Shown here piece by piece: positions 9,851 through 18,013 of a stretch of DNA of 54,279 nt. The notes below the pieces were generated by a model. The model was not told the DNA's origin. It did not search any database and was given only the letters and a program-made list of their open reading frames with translations. Location: NCBI RefSeq assembly GCF_001636695.1, contig NZ_LGEL01000027.1:1-54279 (forward strand). The letters are read 5' to 3'. Each line of letters starts with the position of its first letter. Position 1 is the first letter of the stretch. Source of the DNA: Pedobacter panaciterrae. Its GTDB lineage: Bacteria; Bacteroidota; Bacteroidia; Sphingobacteriales; Sphingobacteriaceae. Made by a program: the position numbers and the translations under genes.

Positions 9851-10621
9851 ATGAAACTGAAAACACTTTTTTTTAAGTTATTAACGGCCAAATGGTCGAC
9901 TCTGATTACGCTTTTTGTTTTGGCTATATCACTGTGTAGCTGTGCTGTGCATTCGCCTGCAAATGCTCAGAAGAAATCTAAGGCGATACGTATCCTTATG
10001 GTAGGTGGAGGCTCTTCCCACGACTTTGATAAGTGGTATAAGGAAGTTGATGTGAATACATTAGAGAAAGATGGACTTGCGACTGTTACTTATACCAGTG
10101 ATGTAAATACTATCCTTTCAAAGTTGTCAGATATTGATGTGCTCATGCTAACCAATAACCAGCCAATGAAGGATCCTGATCTACGCAAAGCCATTTTTGC
10201 TTTTGTTAATTCAGGTAAAGGGCTTGTACTAGCACACGCCGCACTATGGTATAATTGGAAAGACTGGCCAGAATACAATGCTCAGTTGGTAAGTGGCGGC
10301 TCTAATGGCCATGATAAATACGGCTCTTTTGAGGTAACTGTTGTAGATGCGAAACATCCTGTTACCAAAGGTGTAGATCAAAAGTTTACCCTGAAAGACG
10401 AACGCTACTATTATAAGCCAGATCCAACAGGTCCTGGAATAAAGGTTTTGGCCAATTCCAGCGTGGCAGGATCTACTGATATTTATCCTTCAGTATTTAC
10501 TGTTAATCATCCGAAAGCCCGTATAGTTGGATTGGCATTAGGCCATGATGCGGAATCACATGATTTACCTGTTTATCAAATGCTTCTTAGGAATGCTGTT
10601 AAATGGGTAAGTGCTAAATAA
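9851..10621 (+). CDS. ThuA-domain lipoprotein
   Basis: This 256-residue protein has a long signal peptide and a lipobox Cys near residue 31 (SLCSC). The rest is a single ThuA domain with a class I amidotransferase-like fold. Visible conserved segments include MVGGGSSHDF, VLMLTNNQP, a GKGLVLAHAALWY block and GLALGHDAESHD. ThuA proteins were named after trehalose/sucrose utilisation and are common beside Gfo/Idh/MocA oxidoreductases. Their chemistry is poorly defined, and a role on 3-keto sugars is often suggested. It lies 19 bp after the fusion protein, which carries its own ThuA domain, so the locus has two. Confidence 0.88.
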   Translation: MKLKTLFFKLLTAKWSTLITLFVLAISLCSCAVHSPANAQKKSKAIRILMVGGGSSHDFDKWYKEVDVNTLEKDGLATVTYTSDVNTILSKLSDIDVLMLTNNQPMKDPDLRKAIFAFVNSGKGLVLAHAALWYNWKDWPEYNAQLVSGGSNGHDKYGSFEVTVVDAKHPVTKGVDQKFTLKDERYYYKPDPTGPGIKVLANSSVAGSTDIYPSVFTVNHPKARIVGLALGHDAESHDLPVYQMLLRNAVKWVSAK

Positions 10622-10668
10622 TATCGTTAAACTTTTAATAACTGTTAATATCTAATTTAAAAAATCAC

Positions 10669-11787
10669 ATGAGTCAAAAGAAAATTACCGTAGTTATTGT
10701 AGGAATGGGATTTGGTAAAGAGTTTATTCCTATTTACCAAAACCATCCTGATGTTGAAGCTGTTGGGATTTGTACCCGCAATCAGGACACCATTGATGAG
10801 CTTGCCACTAAATTTAATTTAGATAGGAACCTTTGCTTTACAAATTTTGAGGATGTTCCTCTAAGGACAGATGTGGATGCGATCCATATTGTAACCCCAG
10901 TTCCAGAACATGCTAAAATGACCCTTGCATCACTCAATGCTAATAAACATACCGCGTGTACCATCCCAATGGCAATGACGGTTGAAGATTGTACGGCAAT
11001 AGTAGAAGCAAAAAGAAAAGCAAACAAGGTTTACATGATGATGGAAACAGCTTTATATACCAGGGAGTTCCTCTACGGATTGAAATTGGCAGAGAATGGT
11101 GATCTGGGGCGAATCCAGTTTGTTAGAGGCTCTCACATCCAGGATATGAGTATGGATGGTTGGGGAGAATATTGGAAAGGCTACCCGCCAATGCTTAACG
11201 GCACACATGCAATTTCTCCTTTGTTAAGAATTAACAATACCAAAGCTGAATCGGTGGTGTGCCATGGTTCAGGGCGATTAAGCGAGGACCTGACTAGCAG
11301 ATACGGATCTCCGTTTGCAGTGGAAACTGCAACTTTTACGCTGAAAAATTCGGATGTTGTGGCAGAGGCCACCCGATCTTTATTTGATGTGGTTCGACAA
11401 TACCGTGAGAGTTACGATGTTTATGGAACCAAAATGTCATTTGAATGGGAACAGCTTCAGGATGAGGAGCATGTGTTGTTTGATGGCGGTGAAAATGCAC
11501 GAAGAATAAGCGTGCCCGACACCGATGAGCAGTTGATTCCAGAGATTGCTAATTTTACAAAAAGAGAAAAAATAGACGATCCAAATCATGTTTCCTTTTT
11601 ACAAGGAGCAGGCCATGGGGGTTCACACCCTCATTTGGTTCAGGAATTTGTTGCCGCTATTATGGAAGATAGAGATTCTGCTGTTGATGCAGCATTAGCA
11701 GCGAATTATACTTGTGCAGGTATTTGTGCACATGAATCAGCAATGAATGGTGGTAAGCGAATCAGTATCCCCGATTTCGAAATCTAA
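10669..11787 (+). CDS. Gfo/Idh/MocA-family NAD(P)-dependent oxidoreductase
   Basis: This 372-residue cytoplasmic protein lacks a signal peptide. Its N-terminus carries the Rossmann dinucleotide loop VGMGFGKE (about residues 11-18), and a conserved family block HIVTPVPEHAKM lies near residues 84-95. The C-terminal half is the alpha/beta substrate domain. Such enzymes oxidise or reduce a sugar hydroxyl or keto group at the expense of NAD(P). Placed between a ThuA lipoprotein and a TIM-barrel epimerase, it probably acts on the imported sugar. The substrate is not determinable from sequence. Confidence 0.9.
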   Translation: MSQKKITVVIVGMGFGKEFIPIYQNHPDVEAVGICTRNQDTIDELATKFNLDRNLCFTNFEDVPLRTDVDAIHIVTPVPEHAKMTLASLNANKHTACTIPMAMTVEDCTAIVEAKRKANKVYMMMETALYTREFLYGLKLAENGDLGRIQFVRGSHIQDMSMDGWGEYWKGYPPMLNGTHAISPLLRINNTKAESVVCHGSGRLSEDLTSRYGSPFAVETATFTLKNSDVVAEATRSLFDVVRQYRESYDVYGTKMSFEWEQLQDEEHVLFDGGENARRISVPDTDEQLIPEIANFTKREKIDDPNHVSFLQGAGHGGSHPHLVQEFVAAIMEDRDSAVDAALAANYTCAGICAHESAMNGGKRISIPDFEI

Positions 11788-11808
11788 TTAAAACTTAATT
11801 TATCCCTT

Positions 11809-12657
11809 ATGCAATTTGGAGTAAGCACATTCCTTTGGAAATCACCCTTTACTACCGAATCCTTTGATCTTATTCATAAGATCAAAGGATTCGGATTTGA
11901 CATCATTGAAGTAGCTGTCGAAAAACAAGAATTAATCGATTGGGCCAGGTTAAAAGAACTGGTAAATGAAACCGGACTTCAGGTTACTATTAGTGGCGCA
12001 TTTGGTGCTGAACGTGATATTTCTAATTATGATCCGCTAATTAGGGCCCAAGGCTTAAAATACATCACGGACTGTATTAAAATAGCGCACAATATAGGCA
12101 GCCCTATTTTTGGCGGACCAGTATATTCGGCAGTTGGAAAGACTCGTTTTATTAATAAGGAGCAGAAAAAAAGAGAAAGAGACTGGTGTATAGAAAATCT
12201 AGTTAAAATCGGTAAAATAGCTGATGATTATGGTATAATTATAGGGGTAGAACCGTTAAATCGATTTGAAACAGACATGATTAATACTGTAGACCAGGCG
12301 ATGTTGTTGGTTAGAGAGGTAGCTAGCCCAAATATCAAAATACAATTAGACACTTTTCATTGCAATATTGAGGAAAAGAATATTCCGGATACGATAAGAA
12401 AAATAGGTAAAGACATGATATGTCATATTCAGGCAAATGAAAGTGATAGAGGAACACCGGGAACTGGTAACGTCGACTGGATAGGGATTAAAGAGGCATT
12501 AGATGAAATTGGTTATGAAAAAGCAATTGTAATAGAGACTTTTGGCGAAGTATCTGAAGAGATTGCGAGAGCGGCATCTATTTGGCGGCCATTGGCAAAT
12601 AGTTCAGATGAGCTTGCTATAGATGGTCTTGCTTTTTATAAAAAATTATTCTCTTAA
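11809..12657 (+). CDS. TIM-barrel sugar epimerase/isomerase (xylose isomerase-like, DTE family)
   Basis: This 282-residue cytoplasmic TIM barrel resembles D-tagatose/D-psicose 3-epimerases. The four metal-site regions are visible in order: VEPLNRFE (Glu), QLDTFH (Asp), CHIQANE with the nearby DRGTPGTGNVDW (His and Arg), and VIETFGE (Glu). It follows the oxidoreductase by 21 bp and closes the plus-strand unit. In similar loci these enzymes epimerise or isomerise ketoses or act on 3-keto sugars. A C3 epimerase or isomerase role is therefore likely, but the exact sugar is inferred only from the family. Confidence 0.9.
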   Translation: MQFGVSTFLWKSPFTTESFDLIHKIKGFGFDIIEVAVEKQELIDWARLKELVNETGLQVTISGAFGAERDISNYDPLIRAQGLKYITDCIKIAHNIGSPIFGGPVYSAVGKTRFINKEQKKRERDWCIENLVKIGKIADDYGIIIGVEPLNRFETDMINTVDQAMLLVREVASPNIKIQLDTFHCNIEEKNIPDTIRKIGKDMICHIQANESDRGTPGTGNVDWIGIKEALDEIGYEKAIVIETFGEVSEEIARAASIWRPLANSSDELAIDGLAFYKKLFS

Positions 12658-12663
12658 TCAAAC

Positions 12664-12723
12664 AATATCAAAATACGATCTGGTTCAGTATAATATTTCT
12701 GTAATTGATCGTGTTTTGATATT
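12664..12723. terminator. Long hairpin between convergent genes
   Basis: A 17-base arm at 12664-12680 pairs with 12707-12723 around a 26-base loop, with only one T-G pair and no mismatch. It starts six bases after the epimerase stop and lies before the convergent gene at 12768, so it probably ends transcription of the sugar locus. The stem is AT-rich and lacks a long U-tract, so it may act partly as a 3'-end stabiliser. Confidence 0.55.
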
Positions 12724-12767
12724 ATTTTGAAATAGAGTTTATTGTTTTGAATTAATATGTTACGTTA

Positions 12768-13115
12768 TTAACCAAATAACTCTTGCATATCCCGATCTGC
12801 GGTCGGTATCTTTTTTAAAAAATCATCGAATCCAACATTTTCTTGAGAACTATACATTCCATAAGCATCGAGAATATAACCGATTTGCTTGTCTTTATCT
12901 TCAAGTAAATAAAGTATTGAGTTATCACCTGGTTCAGAATCTCCATCAAAGCGATATGTCTTAATTATCTTTAGGTCTTCAGGATTATAGATTTTATTGA
13001 TTCCTACTCCTTGCATCTTACCGTGATCTGTCATCTTTATTTCGTTATCTAAGCCTTTAAGTCTTAATTTTTCTAAAACCTGGCTAAGTGTATTCATTTC
13101 TATCGGATGTTCCAT
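12768..13115 (-). CDS. Small conserved hypothetical protein
   Basis: This is a 115-residue soluble protein with no signal peptide or membrane segment. The ATG at 13115 was chosen over an upstream TTG; an internal ATG at 13097 is also possible. The sequence alternates helix and strand, with motifs such as TLSQVLEKLRLKG near the start and YRFDGDSEPGDNSILYLL in the middle. It resembles short Bacteroidota proteins often labelled phosphoribosylpyrophosphate synthetase. The true enzyme is over 300 residues with a PRPP-binding loop that is absent here, so that label should not be trusted. The function is unknown. Confidence 0.75.
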   Translation of the reverse strand: MEHPIEMNTLSQVLEKLRLKGLDNEIKMTDHGKMQGVGINKIYNPEDLKIIKTYRFDGDSEPGDNSILYLLEDKDKQIGYILDAYGMYSSQENVGFDDFLKKIPTADRDMQELFG

Positions 13116-13198
13116 AATAGGTCTTGTTTTTTGTAGATAAAACAATGCCTTTTAAAAATGGTTTTCTTTTTGTTTCAAGTGGAGATTCTACGTATAAT

Positions 13199-13229
13199 AA
13201 AAAAGGCTGTCCATAATTTATGAACAGCC
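13199..13229 (-). terminator. Rho-independent terminator of metK
   Basis: Read on the minus strand, GGCTGTTCATAA pairs with TTATGGACAGCC (one G-T pair) and is followed at once by six T residues. It lies 26 bp after the metK stop codon. Confidence 0.85.
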
Positions 13230-13255
13230 CTGGTTAATTTAAATGCTTTGTAAGT

Positions 13256-14506
13256 CTATAGTGAAAATGCGGCTTTTACTTTGTCTACAAAGTCCAATTT
13301 CTCCCAGGTGAACAATTCAACTGTAACGGTTCTCTCTTCTCCACCGGGGCTTGTAAAGGTTTTTGTCACTGTTTCAGGCGTACGGCCCATATGACCATAA
13401 GCTGCAGTTTCGCTATAAATTGGATTTCTTAATTTTAAACGCTGTTCGATAAAGTAAGGACGCATATCAAACAGGTCTTCAACAATTCTGGCAATTTCGC
13501 CATCTGTTTTATTTACCTTACTGGTACCGTAGGTATTAATATAAATACCCATTGGCTTTGCAACTCCAATAGCATAACTTACCTGAACTAAAATCTCTTC
13601 AGCCACACCAGCGGCAACAAGATTTTTAGCAATATGACGCGTTGCATATGCCGCACTTCTATCTACCTTGCTTGGATCTTTTCCTGAGAAAGCACCACCG
13701 CCGTGAGCTCCCTTCCCTCCATAAGTATCCACAATGATTTTGCGGCCTGTTAAACCAGTATCGCCATGAGGTCCTCCGATAACAAATTTTCCTGTAGGGT
13801 TAATGTGATATTCTATCTTGTCATTAAATAGGTGAGCATATTGAGGATATTTAGCAATAATTCTTGGGATAAGAATGTCTACAAGATCCTTTTTGATTTT
13901 AGCAAGCATTGTAGCCTCTTCGTCAAAATCATCATGTTGGGTAGAGATTACAATAGCATCAATACGAACTGGCTTGTTATTGTCGGCATATTCCAAGGTT
14001 ACTTGTGATTTGGCATCAGGACGTAAATAAGTAATCTCATTGTTTTCTCTTCTTAGAAGAGCTAATTCCTGTAAAAGCGTATGTGAAAGATCTAATGCCA
14101 ATGGCATATAATTTTCTGTTTCGTTGGTTGCATATCCAAACATCATTCCTTGGTCACCAGCCCCTTGTTCTTCCTTGTTGCTTCTGTCTACGCCTTGATT
14201 GATATCCTGAGATTGTTCATGGATTGCAGAAAGAATGCCACATGAGTTGGCTTCAAACATGTATTCACTTTTTGTATAGCCAATTTTTCTGATTACATCA
14301 CGAGCTATTTGTTGAACATCAAGATAGGTTTTTGATTTTACCTCGCCGGCTAAAATAACCTGGCCTGTGGTAACCAAAGTCTCACAAGCAACTTTTGATT
14401 CTGAGTCGAATGCCAAAAAGTTATCAATAAGCGCGTCTGAGATTTGATCTGCTACTTTGTCCGGATGACCTTCAGAAACTGATTCGGATGTAAATAAATA
14501 CGACAT
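13256..14506 (-). CDS. metK: S-adenosylmethionine synthetase
   Basis: This enzyme makes S-adenosylmethionine from methionine and ATP in the cytoplasm. The 416-residue protein shows the family blocks in order: [16 protein letters not shown] near the N-terminus, [12 protein letters not shown] (about residue 117), and [19 protein letters not shown] (about residue 268) with the phosphate-binding loop. The length is slightly above the usual 380-400. The gene is monocistronic, with its own promoter, an upstream SAM-II-type riboswitch and a downstream terminator. The product should therefore feed back on its own expression. Confidence 0.98.
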   Translation of the reverse strand: MSYLFTSESVSEGHPDKVADQISDALIDNFLAFDSESKVACETLVTTGQVILAGEVKSKTYLDVQQIARDVIRKIGYTKSEYMFEANSCGILSAIHEQSQDINQGVDRSNKEEQGAGDQGMMFGYATNETENYMPLALDLSHTLLQELALLRRENNEITYLRPDAKSQVTLEYADNNKPVRIDAIVISTQHDDFDEEATMLAKIKKDLVDILIPRIIAKYPQYAHLFNDKIEYHINPTGKFVIGGPHGDTGLTGRKIIVDTYGGKGAHGGGAFSGKDPSKVDRSAAYATRHIAKNLVAAGVAEEILVQVSYAIGVAKPMGIYINTYGTSKVNKTDGEIARIVEDLFDMRPYFIEQRLKLRNPIYSETAAYGHMGRTPETVTKTFTSPGGEERTVTVELFTWEKLDFVDKVKAAFSL

Positions 14507-14590
14507 TTTAAATAATTAAAATTTTACTTAAACAATTATGTAAAATGGAGTCAGATCCTGCATGACAGGCTGTAAAATGAAGTGTATGAT

Positions 14591-14662
14591 GAGGTTAGCT
14601 CTTTTTTTTACGTGGTTGCAATCCCGCCATTTTTAAATAGCATCGCAAATCAGTCCACTTTA
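14591..14662 (-). ncRNA. SAM-II-type riboswitch upstream of metK
   Basis: Read on the minus strand, the leader contains GTGGACTGATTTG, then a variable insert, then GGATTGCAACCACGTAAA, and finally GAGCTAA. This matches the known SAM-II layout: a P1 stem (GTGG/CCAC), the conserved ACTGATTT and ATTGCAA strands that build the ligand pocket, and a downstream AGCTAA strand that forms the pseudoknot. The aptamer starts about where the mapped promoter would begin transcription, which is typical for SAM-II. It ends about 85 bases before the start codon of SAM synthetase. Binding of SAM should repress expression. The variable insert is longer than in minimal examples. Confidence 0.85.
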
Positions 14663-14668
14663 ATGATG

Positions 14669-14699
14669 CAAAATTAGCATATATATTTAAATAGTCAAA
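14669..14699 (-). promoter_or_regulatory. metK promoter (Bacteroidota sigma-A type)
   Basis: On the minus strand, TTTG at 14699-14696 is separated by exactly 19 bases from TAATTTTG at 14676-14669. This is a full match to the Bacteroidota -33/-7 consensus TTTG-N19-TAnnTTTG. Transcription would begin near 14662, at the 5' end of the riboswitch. Confidence 0.75.
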
Positions 14700-14738
14700 A
14701 AATATCAATTATTTTGTACTATCATTAATCAAAAGGTT

Positions 14739-15629
14739 TTGTCGAAATCAAACATTCTATTTATTATAAATCCGATATCGGGAGGGAAAGATAAATTAAA
14801 GATTCCAGCGTTAATAGATGCGCACCTGGATCGTTCCAAGTTTAGCCCGAATTTTAGTTTTACAGAATATGTCGGTCATGCTTCTGAAATAGCAGAGGAG
14901 GCGGCAAATAAGAATTTCGATATTATTGTTGCTGTTGGAGGTGATGGTACTATAAATGAGATTGCCACTAAAGTAATGCAGCAAAATAAGATATTGGGTA
15001 TTATTCCTTTTGGCTCTGGAAATGGGTTAGCTAGGTTCTTAAAAATACCTATGAATACCGTTGCAGCAATCAAGGTTATTAATACCTGTAATATTGAAAT
15101 TATTGATACCGCTAAATTTAATGATAAATGTTTTTTCAATATGGCCGGTATGGGTTTTGATGCACATATTAGCTCTGTTTTTGCCGGAAATAAATCAAGG
15201 GGATTAACAGGTTATCTTAAGCTAGGATTAACAGAAGTGTTAAATTATAAGCCTCAAATTTATCGGCTTAATATAGATGGAGTAGATTATGAGCATAAGG
15301 CATTTGTGATTAGTATAGCCAATTCATCTCAATATGGTAACAATGCACACATTGCACCTAAGGCGTCAGTAGTTGATGGACTTCTGGATGTTTGTGTTGT
15401 TAAAGAATTTCCAATGTACAAATTGCCCATATTGGCGTATGAAATGTTAAGCGCTAGAACTGATCGGTCAAAAATTGTTGAAATTATAAAGGGTAAGAAC
15501 ATACGGATTACCCGCAGTCAAGACGATGCGATACACATTGATGGAGAACCTTTTTTCATGGGAAAAGAAATAAATATATCTATTGTGCCATTATCTTTAA
15601 ATATTATTATCCCTAATTATGAAGCCTAA
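14739..15629 (+). CDS. Diacylglycerol kinase-family lipid kinase (YegS/BmrU type)
   Basis: This 296-residue protein should phosphorylate diacylglycerol or a related membrane lipid using ATP. It has the family's nucleotide-binding motifs IINPISGGKDK (about residues 9-19), VAVGGDGTINEIA (about 65-77) and FGSGNGLARF (about 91-100), and a C-terminal beta domain with HIDGEPF. The only start consistent with the conserved N-terminus is TTG at 14739, preceded by AAAAGG. The coding sequence overlaps the next gene by 11 bp, so the two are translationally linked. The gene is divergent from metK. Confidence 0.92.
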   Translation: MSKSNILFIINPISGGKDKLKIPALIDAHLDRSKFSPNFSFTEYVGHASEIAEEAANKNFDIIVAVGGDGTINEIATKVMQQNKILGIIPFGSGNGLARFLKIPMNTVAAIKVINTCNIEIIDTAKFNDKCFFNMAGMGFDAHISSVFAGNKSRGLTGYLKLGLTEVLNYKPQIYRLNIDGVDYEHKAFVISIANSSQYGNNAHIAPKASVVDGLLDVCVVKEFPMYKLPILAYEMLSARTDRSKIVEIIKGKNIRITRSQDDAIHIDGEPFFMGKEINISIVPLSLNIIIPNYEA

Positions 15630-15972
15630 AAAGAAAACACTAAGCGATTTGGGTGGAATTATGTATTCTACAGATCCCTCCTTTGTTTATGAAGAAGAAA
15701 TAGACGATTCTAACGAATCAATACCTAAAAATCAACAGGACTTGAGAGTGATGTTGGATCGTAAAAATAGAGGAGGTAAAGCGGTTACTTTAGTTACAGG
15801 GTTTCGAGAGAGCACAGATGAACTGGAAAAATTGGCCAAGATGTTGAAAACGAAATGTGGAGTAGGTGGGGCGTCCAAAGATGGTGAGATCATAATTCAA
15901 GGAGATTTTAGGGATAAGGTGTTGTTCCTCTTGCAAAAAGAGGGTTATAAAGTAAAAAAATCTGGAGGATAA
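15619..15972 (+). CDS. SUI1/eIF1-like translation factor (YciH family)
   Basis: This 117-residue protein has a SUI1 domain in its C-terminal two thirds, with the characteristic segments RKNRGGKAVTLVTGF, LAKMLKTKCGVGGASKDGEI and IIQGDFRDKV. In eukaryotes eIF1 controls start-codon choice. The bacterial homologue YciH is thought to influence initiation or act in stress, but its role is not settled. The start lies inside the end of the lipid kinase gene in another frame, indicating translational coupling. Confidence 0.92.
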   Translation: MKPKKKTLSDLGGIMYSTDPSFVYEEEIDDSNESIPKNQQDLRVMLDRKNRGGKAVTLVTGFRESTDELEKLAKMLKTKCGVGGASKDGEIIIQGDFRDKVLFLLQKEGYKVKKSGG

Positions 15973-16052
15973 TTTGTTGTTTAAGTAGTTGGTTAATAGG
16001 GATTTGTTGATAGGTGTATAAGCAACAATAAGTTAAAATTTTCCTGTAAAAA

Positions 16053-16084
16053 TCTGCTTTTACCTTTTTATCTGCATAACTTTG
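16053..16084 (+). promoter_or_regulatory. pckA promoter
   Basis: TAACTTTG at 16077-16084 fully matches the TAnnTTTG -7 element. TCTG at 16053-16056 lies 20 bases upstream and differs in one base from the TTTG -33 element. Transcription would start near 16091, giving a leader of only about 15 bases before the ATG. Confidence 0.55.
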
Positions 16085-16105
16085 CAGGACTAACTTATTA
16101 TTCTT

Positions 16106-17710
16106 ATGAGCAAAGCATTTATGCTTAAGCCTGATTTGAGCTATCTGAATCTCGATTCGGATGCTGCTTTATATCAGCTTAACGTAGCACAATTGGTTGA
16201 AGAAGCCTTAAAAAATGGAGAAGGTACCCTGGCCGATACAGGTGCATTAGCAATAGATACAGGAAAATTTACTGGTCGTTCTCCAAAAGACAGATTTATA
16301 GTGTGTGACGAGCTAACCCTCAATTCCGTTTGGTGGGGAGATATAAACTTAAAATTTGAGCCGGAGAAATTTGATGCCTTATATAAAAAAGTAACGGAGC
16401 ATCTTAGCAAGAATAAATATTATGTAAGAGATGCATTTGCATGTGCTGATGAAGCTTACAAAACTACAATCAGAGTAGTAAGCGAAACAGCTTATCAAAG
16501 TTTGTTTTCTCATAATCTGTTCCTAAGGCCAGAAAATGAGGTTTTTCAGGAAAAACCAGAGTGGACAATAATTGCCAGTCCTTCTTTTTTAGCGGATCCT
16601 ACAGTAGATGGAACCAGACAACCTAATTTCTCAATTCTTAATTTTACAAAGAAGATTATACTTATTGGCGGCTCAGGTTATACCGGTGAAATTAAGAAGG
16701 GGATCTTTTCTGTGTTAAATTTTATTCTTCCGGAGCAAAAAAGTACGTTATCAATGCATTGTTCTGCAAATGTTGGAAAAGAAGGTGATACAGCAATATT
16801 TTTTGGATTATCAGGGACAGGCAAAACTACACTTTCGGCAGATCCGGAGCGTGGATTGATCGGGGATGATGAACATGGTTGGGGAAGTGAGTCTGTATTT
16901 AACTTCGAAGGAGGGTGTTATGCTAAATGTGTTGATTTAACTATTGAAAAAGAGCCGCAAATTTTTAATGCTATAAAATTTGGAGCCTTACTAGAGAATA
17001 CTAATTATTTTGTAGGGAGCAGAACGGTTGATTTTTCCAATATCGATAAAACAGAGAATACCAGAGTAGCATATCCAATAAACTATATTGATAATGCAAT
17101 AGTGCCTTCAATTGCTCCTGAACCAAAAAATATTTTCTTTTTGACAGCCGACGCCTTTGGTGTGCTGCCTCCAATCGCTAAATTAAATATTGGACAGGCA
17201 ATGTTTCATTTCATATCTGGTTATACAGCAAAAGTTGCTGGTACAGAGGCGGGTGTCACGGAACCACAGTTGACTTTTTCAGCTTGCTTTGGTAAGGCAT
17301 TTTTGCCCCTTCACCCTACAAAGTATGCGGAGCTCCTGGGAGAAAAGATGAAAAAGAATAACGTAAATGTATGGTTAATTAATACCGGTTGGAGTGGAGG
17401 AGCATATGGAGAAGGTAAGCGGATGAAATTGGCATACACGCGTTCTATGATTTCTGCAGCTTTAAATGGAGACCTTAAAGACGTAGAGTTTGTTACTGAT
17501 ACTGTTTTTGGATTGCGCATTCCATTGTCTTGTCCAAATGTTCCTTCAGAAATTTTGAACCCCAGAAATACCTGGGCAGACAAGCTTAAATATGATCATA
17601 AAGCCAATGAACTTTCTTTGGCTTTTATAAATAACTTTAAACAATTCGAAGCCTTCGCAAGTGAAGAAATGATTAGTTCACTGCCAAAAATGATCGAAAA
17701 TACGGCTTAA
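16106..17710 (+). CDS. pckA: Phosphoenolpyruvate carboxykinase (ATP)
   Basis: This enzyme converts oxaloacetate and ATP to phosphoenolpyruvate, CO2 and ADP, the entry step of gluconeogenesis. The 534-residue length is typical of the ATP-dependent class. Clear motifs are FTGRSPKDRF near residue 55, the P-loop GLSGTGKT at 234-241, the metal/kinase motif GDDEHGW at 253-259, and the conserved TAKVAGTEAGVTEP segment. The gene is flanked by its own promoter and a strong terminator, so it is a single-gene transcript. Confidence 0.98.
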   Translation: MSKAFMLKPDLSYLNLDSDAALYQLNVAQLVEEALKNGEGTLADTGALAIDTGKFTGRSPKDRFIVCDELTLNSVWWGDINLKFEPEKFDALYKKVTEHLSKNKYYVRDAFACADEAYKTTIRVVSETAYQSLFSHNLFLRPENEVFQEKPEWTIIASPSFLADPTVDGTRQPNFSILNFTKKIILIGGSGYTGEIKKGIFSVLNFILPEQKSTLSMHCSANVGKEGDTAIFFGLSGTGKTTLSADPERGLIGDDEHGWGSESVFNFEGGCYAKCVDLTIEKEPQIFNAIKFGALLENTNYFVGSRTVDFSNIDKTENTRVAYPINYIDNAIVPSIAPEPKNIFFLTADAFGVLPPIAKLNIGQAMFHFISGYTAKVAGTEAGVTEPQLTFSACFGKAFLPLHPTKYAELLGEKMKKNNVNVWLINTGWSGGAYGEGKRMKLAYTRSMISAALNGDLKDVEFVTDTVFGLRIPLSCPNVPSEILNPRNTWADKLKYDHKANELSLAFINNFKQFEAFASEEMISSLPKMIENTA

Positions 17711-17763
17711 AGCTTTTTTTTTACCTAAAAATTTGCATTTCAGTTTTTTTTTAGTTTTAATTG

Positions 17764-17798
17764 CGAAAGATTGTCTCAGCAACGAGACAATCTTTTTT
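17764..17798 (+). terminator. Strong Rho-independent terminator after pckA
   Basis: GATTGTCTC and GAGACAATC form a perfect 9-bp stem with a six-base loop, and flanking A and T residues can extend the pairing by about four. A run of six T residues follows directly. The A-rich left flank would let it work to some extent in both directions. Confidence 0.9.
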
Positions 17799-17884
17799 AA
17801 TTATACAGTAATACGTTAGGTATAACAGGAGTGCAAACGGGTAAAATTGACGGGACAAAAATTAGCAAGCTAACGATTATTTAA

Positions 17885-17914
17885 TTTGGAATTAAAATCA
17901 AAGTTATAAATTTG
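17885..17914 (+). promoter_or_regulatory. Promoter of the exbB-tonB cluster
   Basis: TTTG at 17885-17888 and TAAATTTG at 17907-17914 are separated by 18 bases, a near-perfect Bacteroidota promoter. Transcription would begin near 17921, leaving a leader of about 90 bases that is very A-rich just before the exbB start. The rest of the 303-bp gap between pckA and exbB (17711-18013) holds only the pckA terminator and no recognisable gene. Confidence 0.65.
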
Positions 17915-18013
17915 TTACGGCAACAATTGTTTGTAATACTCGTTGTGTGTATTACGGAATATTTAATCTAATTTTAAAAAACAAAGTACTAAAAACTAAA
18001 AAACTAAAAAAAA

